Origin: Bacteroidota bacterium | Lineage (GTDB): Bacteria > Bacteroidota > Ignavibacteria > Kryptoniales > JAKASW01 | Length of the DNA stretch: 60,923 bases | Assembly (NCBI GenBank): GCA_021811615.1 | Contig: JAJZNW010000032.1 | Span: 78,291-139,213, forward strand | Direction of reading: 5' to 3' | Shown: positions 26,809 through 36,864 of the stretch, piece after piece | Layout: the number at the start of each line of letters is the position of its first letter | Numbering within the stretch: the stretch's first letter is position 1 | The notes under the pieces: model-generated | What the model was told of the DNA's origin: nothing | Database searches by the model: none | The model's input: the letters and a program-made list of their open reading frames with translations, nothing else | Translations under genes and position numbers: made by a program

Positions 26809-28449
26809 CTAGACCTTAGGCCCGGAGCCGATGATTTCGGGCGGACATCCCGGCTCGAACTTTCTGAAGTTCTCGACGAAGCGCATCGCCAGTTGTTTGT
26901 ACTTCTTCATGTACTCGTCTTTGTTCGGCCAGGATCCCGACGGGTCAAGTATGTTCGCCGGAACGCCTTCGCAGTTTGTCGGGACCTGGAAACCGAAGAC
27001 CGGGTCCGTGACAAAATTCGATTTCAGAAGCGATCCGTCGAGAGCCGCGTTCAGAAGGGCCCGGGTATATTTGATGCTGATCCTTTTGCCCACACCGAAA
27101 GCGCCGCCGATCCACCCGGTGTTGAGCAGCCAGCAGTTGACGCCATGATTTACGATCTTCCGCCTCAATATGTCCGCATAGAACATCGGATGGTGTACCA
27201 TGAAAGGGGCGCCGAAGCATGTACTGAATGTGAGTTCGGGTTCCTTCCCGAGGCCGACTTCCGTCCCGGCGATCTTGGAAGTGTAGCCGGAGATGAACTG
27301 GTATATAGCCTGATCGGGACTCAGCTTCGAGATTGGAGGCATGACTCCGGATGCATCGCAGGTGAGCAGTATGATATTCTTCGGGTGTCCGCCTTTCTTC
27401 TCCGGGACCGCGTTTGCTATATAATCGAGCGGATAAGACGCGCGGGTGTTTTCGGTAACGGTCTCGTCATCGAGATCGATCCTCCGGGTCACGTTATCGA
27501 ACACGACATTTTCAAGAACGGTGCCGAACATTCTTGTGGTAGCGTAGATCTCCGGCTCGGCTGATTCGGAGAGTCGAATCACCTTCGCGTAGCAACCGCC
27601 CTCATAATTGAAGACACCCTCGTCGCTCCAGCCGTGCTCGTCGTCGCCGATGAGCCTTCGCCTTGGATCGGCGGACAGAGTAGTTTTGCCGGTGCCCGAG
27701 AGACCGAAGAAAACAGCGCAGTTGCCGTCGTCGCCGATGTTCGCCGAACTGTGCATCGACATTACCCCCTGCAGAGGCATCAAATAGTTCATTATCGTAA
27801 AGACAGATTTCTTTAATTCCCCTGCATAGGCGGTATTGCCGATGATACAAATTCGGCGGGCAAAGTTGAGGATTATGAACGTCTCGCTTGCCGTTCCGTC
27901 GATCTGGGGAATCGCTTTGAAGGATGGTACAGCGATGACCGTGAAGTCTGGCACATGCCTGCGATATTCCTCATTGGACTCAGGAAGGATGAACATGTTG
28001 CGGGCAAACATCGCATGCCATGCTTTCTCCGCAACGACGCGAATCGGCATACGGTACTGCGCGTCGGCACCCACGTAGCAATCCTGGACGAACATGTCTC
28101 TTCCCTGCATGAACCCGAGGAGACGGTTGTACAATCCGTCAAACTTATCGGGTGGGAAAGGCCTGTTGTACTGTCCCCACCAGATATGTTCTTCAGTGGA
28201 AGGTTCCCGGACAATGTACTTGTCGCTGGCGGAGCGCGCGGTGTGTTTTCCCGTGAAGGCGACGACCGGGCCGAGACGGGTTATCCGTCCCTCTCCCCTG
28301 AAAGCGATTTCCTCATAAAGAGCTTCTGTGGGTAGATTCCAGTACGACATTCTTAGATTAAAGATGCCGTGGCTATCCAGCCCATAGTCGCTTTTCAGAG
28401 CTTTGGCTTCGCCTTCAGCGGGTGTTTTTATATTAAGCAGGTTGTTCAT
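26809..28449 (-). CDS. pckA: Phosphoenolpyruvate carboxykinase (ATP)
   Basis: 546 residues from the ATG at 28449; the frame extends 23 codons further, but this ATG forms an ATGA overlap with the upstream stop and starts at 'MNNLLNIKTP'. Contains 'TGKHTARSASDKYIVREP', the ATP/metal kinase loop 'FFGLSGTGKTTLSADP' and 'LIGDDEHGWSDEGVFNYEGGCYAK'. Converts oxaloacetate plus ATP to PEP, CO2 and ADP. Translational coupling to an aspartate-type aminotransferase suggests that aspartate-derived oxaloacetate feeds gluconeogenesis. Confidence 0.95.
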   Translation of the reverse strand: MNNLLNIKTPAEGEAKALKSDYGLDSHGIFNLRMSYWNLPTEALYEEIAFRGEGRITRLGPVVAFTGKHTARSASDKYIVREPSTEEHIWWGQYNRPFPPDKFDGLYNRLLGFMQGRDMFVQDCYVGADAQYRMPIRVVAEKAWHAMFARNMFILPESNEEYRRHVPDFTVIAVPSFKAIPQIDGTASETFIILNFARRICIIGNTAYAGELKKSVFTIMNYLMPLQGVMSMHSSANIGDDGNCAVFFGLSGTGKTTLSADPRRRLIGDDEHGWSDEGVFNYEGGCYAKVIRLSESAEPEIYATTRMFGTVLENVVFDNVTRRIDLDDETVTENTRASYPLDYIANAVPEKKGGHPKNIILLTCDASGVMPPISKLSPDQAIYQFISGYTSKIAGTEVGLGKEPELTFSTCFGAPFMVHHPMFYADILRRKIVNHGVNCWLLNTGWIGGAFGVGKRISIKYTRALLNAALDGSLLKSNFVTDPVFGFQVPTNCEGVPANILDPSGSWPNKDEYMKKYKQLAMRFVENFRKFEPGCPPEIIGSGPKV

Positions 28450-29663
28450 AACCAATCCCTCACTAATTTTCGTTCTCCGATGTAGATTTCCCTTGGTGAA
28501 TTGGGATCGAGCGCCCACTTGATACGGGCAACTCCTTCGGTAACGTCCTTCAACGAACCGGCATAGCTTAACCTCAGGTGTCCTTCCATTCCGAATTCTT
28601 TTCCGGGTACGGTCACGACCAGCGCTTTCTTGAGTAGCATTTCTGACAATGCGACGGAATTTTTCGAGTAGGCGCTGAAATCAGGCAGGCAATAATACGT
28701 GCCGTCAGGTTTCACCGTCTTCACTCCGTCAAAAGACCTCAGCTCTTCCAGCATGACATTCCTGTTGTTTTCGAGGGTCATGCGAAGGCTCTCCACGGCG
28801 CTTTGCAGCCCTGTCAGTGCACCCTCGGCCGCGGCCTGAAGAAGGACGGCTGTGCACGACGTGATCTGGCTCTGGACGTTCGTCATGATCTGAGTCAGCT
28901 TTCTGTTGGCGACCGCCCAGCCGATCCTGAACCCGGTCATGCCATAGAGTTTCGAGACTCCGTTCACAACAATGACATGGGTCGACTCTATGTCCTTCCT
29001 GGTGTATTTGTATGCGGAAGGAGCCTTCTTGCCGTCGAATACCAGCTTGTGATAGATGTCGTCCATGATAACATAGATATCCTTCTTCTCACAGAACTCG
29101 ACAAGCCCGGCGATAAACTCCTCCGGATACATCACTCCCGAAGGATTGTTGGGACTGTTGACGATAATCGCCTTCGTGTAGCTGCTGACGGCCTTCATAA
29201 CATCTTCCATCCTCGGATAGAATCCGCCGTCTTCCGGAGTTGCGATTACCGGCACTCCGTAAACCATCCTCACCATCTCGGGATAGCTGACCCAGTAAGG
29301 AGCAAGAATGATGACTTCATCCTGAGGATTGATGATGGAATATAAAATATTGTAGACGGACTGTTTGGCGCCGGCGGAGACTATGATATTCTCCGGGGCC
29401 ACGATCCTGTCGTAGTTTTCTTCGGTATATTTGACGATCGCCTTCTTAAGGGATGGTATTCCATCCGTAGGTGTGTACTTCACCTCGGCAGTGTTGAGTT
29501 TCGCGGCTGCACCGAGGATCGCGGACAATGGAGCTTTATTTTTAGGTTCACCCGCCCCGAGGTGAATTACCGCTTCGCCCTTCTCTTTGAGCACCCTGGC
29601 TTCTTCATTAAGCTTCAGTGTCGGCGATTCAGCGATCGAATTCGCTAACTGACTTACGCTCAT
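28446..29663 (-). CDS. PLP-dependent aminotransferase, class I (aspartate-type)
   Basis: 405 residues from 'MSVSQLANSIAESPTLKLNEEA', with AAAAGGAG upstream. Fold type I aminotransferase with 'GAGEPKNKAP', 'VSAGAKQSVYNIL', 'NSPNNPSG', 'DDIYHKLVFDG' and the PLP-lysine region 'VVNGVSKLYGMTGFRIGWA'. Most like aspartate/prephenate aminotransferases. Its TGA overlaps the pckA ATG (ATGA). Aspartate specificity is inferred from family resemblance and the pckA partnership; aromatic or prephenate activity is possible. Confidence 0.88.
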   Translation of the reverse strand: MSVSQLANSIAESPTLKLNEEARVLKEKGEAVIHLGAGEPKNKAPLSAILGAAAKLNTAEVKYTPTDGIPSLKKAIVKYTEENYDRIVAPENIIVSAGAKQSVYNILYSIINPQDEVIILAPYWVSYPEMVRMVYGVPVIATPEDGGFYPRMEDVMKAVSSYTKAIIVNSPNNPSGVMYPEEFIAGLVEFCEKKDIYVIMDDIYHKLVFDGKKAPSAYKYTRKDIESTHVIVVNGVSKLYGMTGFRIGWAVANRKLTQIMTNVQSQITSCTAVLLQAAAEGALTGLQSAVESLRMTLENNRNVMLEELRSFDGVKTVKPDGTYYCLPDFSAYSKNSVALSEMLLKKALVVTVPGKEFGMEGHLRLSYAGSLKDVTEGVARIKWALDPNSPREIYIGERKLVRDWL

Positions 29664-29875
29664 ATTATTAACCCAACTCCTTTTCGGATTTTCGTTTCTG
29701 AATATTGCGAACACGCTGTCACAGATGGCCATCCATCCGGAATAAATGCCATGTGAGCGTCGATGCCCACGGCTGTGAGACTCCCTGAATCGTGCTCGGG
29801 CAGTTCCACGGCCAATACGGAATCAAATCTGAATCTATATATAAAAGGGGAACTCCATCGCCGGGTCCCGCGTGC

Positions 29876-31342
29876 TTACTTTATCTCGTTGAAATCAGCC
29901 ACGCCGACTTTAACAACCGTGGCATCATCTCTTTTGAATTCAATTCTTGGGACCTGTTCGGTCCACGCTCCATACACACGCCCATTGAACGCGGCGATGC
30001 CATTGTAGTCTCCAATGAATGCACCATCCGGGACGAAGGACGAGTTGCTCATCAAGTAATTGCTGAAGGCCTTTCCGCCGTCGGTAGAACGCGCGACCAC
30101 GATCCAGGCACGCACGTTAAGCGGATCCATCCTGCGGTCATAAAAAATAACATACACATCACCGGTCGCCCTGTCGACGGCGAGCCACTGCATGAATTGG
30201 TCGGCGCCGTCGTGCAAAGGATCGTCGTTCACACGTACAGGGCGCGACCACACTTCACCTGAGTCGGACGAGTGGGACTCGAACACATCGATGTCGCCGT
30301 TGCGGTAGTCGCTCCACGTAATGTACATACGTCCGCGGTCATCGGACGCAATTTGAGGGAAGCCGTTTCCACGGTAGACATTTGACGGTTTGAACATAGC
30401 CGGAGCGGTTTTCATGATTGCGCGATCCTCCGTAAATGTTTTTCCGCCGTCGCTCGAAGCTTTGTAGACAATCTCGCCGCCGTTTGTCCAGACCACGTGA
30501 AGCACTCCGTCTGGGGTCACTGTACCATCGAATCCTTCCAGCCCGCCGTTATCGTCTCGCGGCAAGCCGTGCACATCGCTTATGTCGACCGGTCTGGACC
30601 ACGTCACGCCGTCGTCCGTCGAGCGGGAAAAGAGTATGACGGACTCTGTAAGCCTCCACTCCGTCCATCCGATATACAAGTTGCCCGCGAATGGACCGCC
30701 GGTGTTGTCTGCGACAATGTAAGGTTTGTCCTCGAACGGAATGCCCGGCACGGTTCCCTGTGAATCGACAACTACAGTCTTTGCCTCCCACCTCTTCCCG
30801 CCATCGAGAGAGCGCTTGACGAAAATCCCGTTGCGGGTTGCGCAATGTCCCCAGTAATCTTCGGTGCCGAGATTGTCGAAGGCGATGCAGGACATGATCG
30901 CATGACCTTCATTGTCGTATGCCACCGACACGTCGCCAGAAACCCGGTAGGACGGAACGGCGAGGCCGGACGACGACGTCCAGTGTCGTCCCCCATCGGA
31001 CGAGTAAGCCGCGGAGACATTTCGTTGATACACGACAACGATCTGTTTTGGATTTCTGTAATTGACTGCGATGGAAGGTTCGCTGAAATAGCCTTCGGGG
31101 CTCACGGCAGTGACTTCAGAACCCGGCGCAAGCGTCAAGACTGAGGAGACGGAGTCCTGTCGATGCACCGAGGCAAAAGATGGCAGTGAAGCGGACAGCA
31201 CCATGATACAGACAGCAGCGAATTGGTTAGCAGTGAAGATCACTTTGGGCCCATTCAAATCAACTAATGATAATATAAACTTTGGCAAATTCCTGCAAGT
31301 TTTTAATGAAAATTGACGCTTTGGGAGACATCCGACACTCAA
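29876..31342 (-). CDS. Sialidase/Asp-box beta-propeller protein, secreted
   Basis: Up to 488 residues. At least six Asp-box (BNR) turns are visible: 'SSDGGRHW', 'SLDGGKRW', 'STDDGVTW', 'SSDGGKTF', 'SSDSGEVW', 'STDGGKAF', spaced as in a six-bladed sialidase-like propeller. A hydrophobic stretch ending 'LSASLPSFAS' looks like a secretion signal. The start is unresolved: the long frame begins at a TTG, and a GTG at 31243 would begin just before the signal. Asp-boxes alone do not prove sialidase activity, and I did not find a clear arginine triad. No T9SS sorting tail is present. Confidence 0.72.
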   Translation of the reverse strand: MSVGCLPKRQFSLKTCRNLPKFILSLVDLNGPKVIFTANQFAAVCIMVLSASLPSFASVHRQDSVSSVLTLAPGSEVTAVSPEGYFSEPSIAVNYRNPKQIVVVYQRNVSAAYSSDGGRHWTSSSGLAVPSYRVSGDVSVAYDNEGHAIMSCIAFDNLGTEDYWGHCATRNGIFVKRSLDGGKRWEAKTVVVDSQGTVPGIPFEDKPYIVADNTGGPFAGNLYIGWTEWRLTESVILFSRSTDDGVTWSRPVDISDVHGLPRDDNGGLEGFDGTVTPDGVLHVVWTNGGEIVYKASSDGGKTFTEDRAIMKTAPAMFKPSNVYRGNGFPQIASDDRGRMYITWSDYRNGDIDVFESHSSDSGEVWSRPVRVNDDPLHDGADQFMQWLAVDRATGDVYVIFYDRRMDPLNVRAWIVVARSTDGGKAFSNYLMSNSSFVPDGAFIGDYNGIAAFNGRVYGAWTEQVPRIEFKRDDATVVKVGVADFNEIK

Positions 31343-31416
31343 GGATTACCTTGTTTTTTCATCAGTTCGAATGTAACATAGAGTCCACTGAGTCAACAAA
31401 AACCATTGGACGCAAA

Positions 31417-34233
31417 ATGAATTTCAAGCACCTTCACCGCTACATAGCGCTCGCGATCTTTGTTGTTACCCTCTTCATGTACGGCATGACGGCACAATCC
31501 TCCGTTGCCTTCTGGGATTGTGGAGAGTATGCCGCCACAGCACCTGCAATGGAGGTACCTCACCCGCCCGGCGCTCCACTCTGGACACTTCTTGGAAGGC
31601 TCGCGATGATGACGCCGTACGTACATGATCCGGCGTTGCGCTACAACCTGGTTTCATCCCTCACGAGCGCGCTGGCCATGATGCTTCTCTACCTGATAGG
31701 CGTGAAGGTGATCTCCAGATGGAAGGGATTCCCTAATGACGGTGAAGGGGCGATAGTCGTATTCGGGTCCGCTGCCATAGGGGCTTTGATACTTGCCGTA
31801 TCTGACTCGGTTTGGTTCAATGCGGTAGAGTCGAGTCTATTTGCGACTGCGCTTTTTTTCATAGCACTCATACTCTGGCTCGGGATGGTATGGTTCGAAA
31901 AGGCCGATGAACCGGGGAGCCAGAGATATTTGTTGCTCGCAGCATACGCGATGGGGCTTTCGATCGGCGTTCACGTCTTGAGCATAATCGTGTTCTTCAC
32001 GGTTGCCCTCCTGATTTATTTCAGGTATTACGAATTCGAGTTGAAGACATTTATAAAGTTTGGGATCATAGCGATGCTCGGGTTCTTTGTCATCTATCCC
32101 GGGATCGTTAAATGGATCGCTGCCATACTGCACGGCGATGTAAACTTCGGGCCGTTCGACATCAAGCACAGTTTTATCATACAGTTGATACCGCCGGGTC
32201 TCGTGCTCGCTGCAATTTACGGTGCATACAAGGCACAGAAAGCAAAGAGATGGATACTCAATACATCTCTTCTTGCGGGTCTCTTCATTGTTCTCGGGTA
32301 CTCGACATACGCGCTCGTATATATCCGGTCAAACGCACACCCTCCGATAAACGAGGACAACCCCAGCGATCTGAAGCGCCTTGTAGGTTATCTGAACCGC
32401 GATCAATACGGATCACAGCCGATATTTTGGCCGCGGCGTTGGAGTAATCAGGCGGAATACCAGGCAGGTTACCAGAAGTACTCGTCCGATCTGGATTATT
32501 TTCTTGGGTACCAGCTAAATCAAATGTACCTGCGTTACATAGGTTGGAATTTCATAGGACGAGCGGGAGACATACAGAACGCGCCTGTAGCATTTATCAA
32601 TGCCCCGAAAGGATGGTATGACGGTCGTGCGGGCTTCCCGACAAGATACTTCGCGATACCCTTTCTCCTTGGATTATTCGGACTGTGGTATCAATTCAAG
32701 AAAGACTGGAAATTCGGACTTACGTTCCTTGTCATGTTCATCACCTTCGGGTTTGCACTCGTTGTGTACTTCAACATGCAGGATCCGCAACCCAGGGAGA
32801 GGTTCTATTTTTACGTAGGCTCCTATTTTGTCTTCGCGCTTTGGGCTGGGATAGGTGTGTCCGGAATAATCGACATGATCCTGGAGAAGGTGAAGCAAAA
32901 GAAGACGAGGACGCTCGCTGCTGCGGGCACTGCGGCGGTACTATTCTTCGCGGCCCCCGTAAACATGTTCGCGCAGAATTTATACACGCATAACCGCAAC
33001 GGCAATTATGCGCCTTTCGATTATTCATACAATATCCTGCAATCGTGCAAACCTAACTCCATACTTTTCACCAACGGCGACAATGACACCTTCCCGCTTT
33101 GGTATTTGCAGGAGGCACTCGGAATAAGGACAGACGTAAGAATAGTGAATCTCAGTCTTGCCAACACGAACTGGTACGACCTGCAGCTCAAAAACGAGAG
33201 ACCGCACGGGGCTGAGGAAGTCCCGATCAGCATGACAAACCAGGAATTGCAGAACATCCAGCCCGTGCAATGGAAGACGCAAAACATCAAGATCCCCGTT
33301 CCCAGGTCGGTGTTCAAAGAATTCGGAGTGACAGACACAAGCGTCACCAACAAGGGATACATACAGTTCACAATGAAGCCGACGCTGAGCTACGGCAGCA
33401 TCCAGGCAGTTCGGGCCCAGGATCTTTTGGTCGAGAACATCGTGCAAACCAACGACTGGAAGAGACCGATTTATTTTGCCGTCACAGTGGCACCTCAGAA
33501 CTTCATCGGTCTCGGTCCATTTCTCAACATGCAGGGCCTGGCGATGCAGCTTACTCCGAAAGAGAGTACGAATCCCGAGGAAGAGTACGCCCTGAACGCG
33601 AACATCATGAAGGAATGCTACCTGCATAGTCCGAAGAGAGCGTACAAGCATGCTCATTACGGATTCCTTTTCACGAATCTCAACGACCCGAACATCTACT
33701 ATGACGACCAGGTCAGGATGCTCACTCTGAACTACAGGTACGGGTTCATGCGCCTCGCAAGCTACTACGCCATGCACGGTGATTCCTCTGATGCCGTAGC
33801 TACACTCGATACGATGGAGGCGCGGATACCCATCGAGTGCATACCGATGAACTACAAGGTTCTCAGCGACGTCGCAAGGATGTATTTCTCAATGGGTGCG
33901 ATGCCGCAGTTCCATAAATATGCGGCGGTCGTAGAACGCGGAGCGCTCGAGGCGATAAAGGAAAATCCTGAAGACGTGGAGAGCTACTACAACCCATACA
34001 GGATTCTTCTCAGCCTCTACCAGGAGGAAAACGAGACTCAAAAATCCATCGATCTTCTGGAAAAACTGCAGGCGCTTTACCCGAATCAGCAGGGTATCAC
34101 ACAGGAGATACAGATGCTGAAGGAACAGATGAAGGCGGCGTCCTCCCCCGACACGGCGATGAACATGGGCAACCCCAGGAGTCCCGCGGCACAGCCGATG
34201 AAACCAAAGGGGATTAAGCCGAAGATAAAATAG
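31417..34233 (+). CDS. DUF2723 multi-pass membrane protein with C-terminal TPR-like region
   Basis: 938 residues from the ATG at 31417, which begins on the first membrane helix ('LHRYIALAIFVVTLFMYGM'). The DUF2723 hallmark 'FWDCGEYAATAPAMEVPHPPGAPLW' follows. Ten or more membrane segments run to about residue 520. Then comes a soluble part with 'TNGDNDTFPLWYLQEALGIRTDVRIVNLSL', and helical repeats near the end resembling TPR. The family is typical of Bacteroidota and relatives and looks like a GT-C glycosyltransferase: an acidic residue pair in the first periplasmic loop, then a helical bundle. A role in protein O-glycosylation is inference from fold resemblance. Confidence 0.85.
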   Translation: MNFKHLHRYIALAIFVVTLFMYGMTAQSSVAFWDCGEYAATAPAMEVPHPPGAPLWTLLGRLAMMTPYVHDPALRYNLVSSLTSALAMMLLYLIGVKVISRWKGFPNDGEGAIVVFGSAAIGALILAVSDSVWFNAVESSLFATALFFIALILWLGMVWFEKADEPGSQRYLLLAAYAMGLSIGVHVLSIIVFFTVALLIYFRYYEFELKTFIKFGIIAMLGFFVIYPGIVKWIAAILHGDVNFGPFDIKHSFIIQLIPPGLVLAAIYGAYKAQKAKRWILNTSLLAGLFIVLGYSTYALVYIRSNAHPPINEDNPSDLKRLVGYLNRDQYGSQPIFWPRRWSNQAEYQAGYQKYSSDLDYFLGYQLNQMYLRYIGWNFIGRAGDIQNAPVAFINAPKGWYDGRAGFPTRYFAIPFLLGLFGLWYQFKKDWKFGLTFLVMFITFGFALVVYFNMQDPQPRERFYFYVGSYFVFALWAGIGVSGIIDMILEKVKQKKTRTLAAAGTAAVLFFAAPVNMFAQNLYTHNRNGNYAPFDYSYNILQSCKPNSILFTNGDNDTFPLWYLQEALGIRTDVRIVNLSLANTNWYDLQLKNERPHGAEEVPISMTNQELQNIQPVQWKTQNIKIPVPRSVFKEFGVTDTSVTNKGYIQFTMKPTLSYGSIQAVRAQDLLVENIVQTNDWKRPIYFAVTVAPQNFIGLGPFLNMQGLAMQLTPKESTNPEEEYALNANIMKECYLHSPKRAYKHAHYGFLFTNLNDPNIYYDDQVRMLTLNYRYGFMRLASYYAMHGDSSDAVATLDTMEARIPIECIPMNYKVLSDVARMYFSMGAMPQFHKYAAVVERGALEAIKENPEDVESYYNPYRILLSLYQEENETQKSIDLLEKLQALYPNQQGITQEIQMLKEQMKAASSPDTAMNMGNPRSPAAQPMKPKGIKPKIK

Positions 34234-34260
34234 AGTTCTGCGAAGGGGTGAGATTCAAGA

Positions 34261-34296
34261 AGCGGCGATGGCCTGCGGGTTGTCGCCGCTTTTCTT
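34261..34296 (+). terminator. Intrinsic terminator after the DUF2723 gene
   Basis: AGCGGCGA (34261-34268) and TCGCCGCT (34283-34290) form a perfect 8-bp stem followed directly by TTTCTTATT. Standard intrinsic terminator between convergent genes. Confidence 0.85.
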
Positions 34297-34382
34297 ATTC
34301 CCGACCTTTCTGTGGAAAACGGGGACTAACGCGGCTGTCGGAGGAAGAATGACGGACTACTTATGGATAGTATCAAATATCG

Positions 34383-36536
34383 TTATTTGAGAAGCAGCAT
34401 CTTCTTCGTTTCAGAGAAGCCGGCAGCGGCCAAGCGATAGAAATAGACGCCGCTTGCGAGACGAGCGCCGTTGAACTGGACCTCGTGCATTCCGGCGGAT
34501 TCCTTCCCATCCACCAGCGCGGCCACTTCCCTACCAAGGACGTCATAGACTTTCAAAACTACGAATCCCGGAGCGGAGAGCTGGTATCTGATGATGGTAG
34601 TGGGGTTGAAAGGGTTCGGATAATTCTGCGAGAGTGAAAATGCTTCCGGGACTTGAGACGGGTGCGCATCGATGGCTGTGATGCCGCTAAGAGATCCAAC
34701 CCACACGCCTCCCTGGTACGCCCCCGCAAAAGCATTAGAGCCGGAAATTGTCAATGCAGTGATTCCCTGTGAGGTAAGCGGCAGGCCTGTCAGCATAGAT
34801 TCCCATGTGTTCCCGTTGTCCGTCGAAAGATAAGGGCCTATGTTTGTGCCGCAGAAAAGGTAAGGGCCGCTGACGGCGATAGCATTTATCGACACGGCTA
34901 CCCTCCCGCTGTCAGTGATTGGATTCCAATCGATGCTGCTCGCACCGGAAGTGTACGGTCCACCGGCAGTACCGGCGTAGATGTTCGTCCCGTTCGAGGC
35001 GAGACAGGTTATCGTAGTGTTCGTCAAACCCGGATTAACTGCCGACCAGGCCGGCACGCCCCCCGTATACGAATACACACCCTGGCCGTTCGTCCCGACA
35101 AGTACAGTCCCTCCGCTTATAGTGAAACCGGTTATTGCAAGGCTTTTCAAGCCGCTGTCTGCTGAGGTCCACGTCTTTCCGTTGTCAGAAGAGATGAAAA
35201 CGCCCTGGCTGCTTGTCCCGGCAAACACCAAGCCGGAGTTGGAAACTAGCGCCGAGACCTGTTTGGTCGACATGCTGTCAACGATCGTCCAGCTTTGCCC
35301 CTCATCGTTCGACACATACAGTCCGAAAGTCGTTCCCGCGAACATAGAAGTCCCGTTCATGGTGAGTGCGGTTACCTGATCGTTCACGAGCCCGTTGCTT
35401 CTCGGGCTCCAGGAAATCCCGCTGTCGGGCGAAAGGTAGACCCCTCCGCTCGTGGCGGCATACATGGCCGTCCCATCGGACATGAAGCCATCGACAGTGG
35501 TTCCGGACACATCAGAGTTGATTGCGAGCCAGTCGACTCCATCATGCGAAAGGAAGACCCCGCTGCCTGCTGCACCGGCAACGATGGTGGAATCATTGGA
35601 TGCGAGGGCAGGGATATCTGGAAATGGCAACCCCACGTTTGCTTGAGTCCAGTTACCACCGCCGTCGTTCGAAACAAACAGACCGCTTTCTGTGGAGGCG
35701 TAGAGCTTGCCATCCAGCACCGCGATACTGGTCACAGAGCTGTCGGTCAATCCTGTATTTACCACGGTCCAGTTTGTGTCGCCGCCTGAAGCGACGAAGA
35801 CTCCGAAATTTGTGCCTGCAAAAATCCTGACGCCCGATGTGCCAGGTCCCTGAACGGCGAGCGAATTGACATATTGATTATCCAAACCTTCGCGTACCCA
35901 GCTCAGGCCGTTGTCGGTAGACAAATACATCCCTGCATTTGTGCCGGCCAGAATCTCCCCTCCGTTGACGGCGAGCGCGGTGACGCTCGGTTTCCCGGAA
36001 GCATTGTAGGAAACAAACCCGCTGTCGGACGCTTTCCAATTCTTTCCTTCATCAGAAGAGACCCAAAGTCCATTGCTGTACGTGCCTGCGAATACCGTTC
36101 CACCGTTTATCGCAACACATTGGACCGAGTAACCCGACAAGAGGCTATCTGCAGACCAGGTATTTCCACTATCGGTAGACACATAAAGCCCCGCACCTAT
36201 CGCGGCACCGGCAAAGGCCAGGCCCGAACTACCGATCGCGAGACATTGCACCCATTTCCCCGAAAGCCCGGTAAGAGTCCATGTAGCGCCATCGTCCGAC
36301 GTTCGAAAAACACCTCCGGTAGGACTTCCATCGCTGAACTGTCCCCCGTTCGCAGTACCCGCAAGTATGTAGCCTCCAGCCGATGTCCCGGCCCCCGGGT
36401 TCATCGCCAGGGCGTTGACAGCTCCGATGGATGAGGCGCCCGATCTGGACCATTGAAAATTCGCCGTCGACTGAGCAAAGCCAAAGACGCTCGAACATAC
36501 TACAAGAGCAATTACCACCAGCCCCGCACGAAACAT
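34383..36536 (-). CDS. Secreted beta-propeller protein with T9SS type A sorting domain
   Basis: 717 residues. Signal peptide at the start ('GLVVIALVVCSSVFGFA-Q'), then about a dozen repeats of a sortilin/YCF48-like propeller turn (variants of 'STDNGxTW', 'SSDEGKNW', 'SNDEGQSW', each followed by 'ALxxxG.xxFAGT'). The C-terminal 80 residues are a Por secretion tail: 'YPNPFNPTTIIRYQL', 'VYDVLGREVAALVDG', 'LASGVYFYRL' and a lysine-ended 'KKMLLLK'. The tail predicts export by the type IX system and attachment to or release from the surface. It is the clearest FCB-group marker in the window. The ligand is unknown. Confidence 0.88.
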   Translation of the reverse strand: MFRAGLVVIALVVCSSVFGFAQSTANFQWSRSGASSIGAVNALAMNPGAGTSAGGYILAGTANGGQFSDGSPTGGVFRTSDDGATWTLTGLSGKWVQCLAIGSSGLAFAGAAIGAGLYVSTDSGNTWSADSLLSGYSVQCVAINGGTVFAGTYSNGLWVSSDEGKNWKASDSGFVSYNASGKPSVTALAVNGGEILAGTNAGMYLSTDNGLSWVREGLDNQYVNSLAVQGPGTSGVRIFAGTNFGVFVASGGDTNWTVVNTGLTDSSVTSIAVLDGKLYASTESGLFVSNDGGGNWTQANVGLPFPDIPALASNDSTIVAGAAGSGVFLSHDGVDWLAINSDVSGTTVDGFMSDGTAMYAATSGGVYLSPDSGISWSPRSNGLVNDQVTALTMNGTSMFAGTTFGLYVSNDEGQSWTIVDSMSTKQVSALVSNSGLVFAGTSSQGVFISSDNGKTWTSADSGLKSLAITGFTISGGTVLVGTNGQGVYSYTGGVPAWSAVNPGLTNTTITCLASNGTNIYAGTAGGPYTSGASSIDWNPITDSGRVAVSINAIAVSGPYLFCGTNIGPYLSTDNGNTWESMLTGLPLTSQGITALTISGSNAFAGAYQGGVWVGSLSGITAIDAHPSQVPEAFSLSQNYPNPFNPTTIIRYQLSAPGFVVLKVYDVLGREVAALVDGKESAGMHEVQFNGARLASGVYFYRLAAAGFSETKKMLLLK

Positions 36537-36744
36537 TAAAGAGACCGCCAGTGTTCTTTACGCGCATCGAATAACGAATTGAATATCTCCGGCCGGACCA
36601 ATTCCACATCTCCTGATTACTTGCTTAAATTAGAGAAACGTCAGTGCAGCCGAAGTATATCAAGGCACCGAGAAAGATACAACACCACAACGGTCTCTAT
36701 CAGCGGAAGTTGCGAGACAAAACCGTTTTCCAAACTCACGAAGG

Positions 36745-36864
36745 TCATCTTCCCCATTTGAGCCAGACGAGGAAAGCGACAAGTATTACCACGGCAACTA
36801 TTTTCAATATCTTCGTGATAAGCGCCAATCGCGTCCAGCGTTGCTCCTCTTTCATATCGAGCAT
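36745..36864 (-). CDS. Very small single-pass membrane protein (39 residues)
   Basis: An ATG at 36864 opens a 39-codon frame ending at a TGA (36745-36747). The product begins with a charged head ('MLDMKEEQRWTRLALITK') and has one hydrophobic helix ('IVAVVILVAFLVWL') and a basic end. GGGAG lies seven bases before the ATG, a strong ribosome site. It lies in an otherwise empty 495-base gap between the propeller and nitroreductase genes. No family recognised. The rest of 36537-37030 shows nothing coding. Confidence 0.55.
   Translation of the reverse strand: MLDMKEEQRWTRLALITKILKIVAVVILVAFLVWLKWGR

Noticed and set aside
33025..33777. 250-residue open frame on the minus strand opposite the DUF2723 gene
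   Set aside because: Fully inside a well-supported gene, no motif, His/Val-rich shadow composition.
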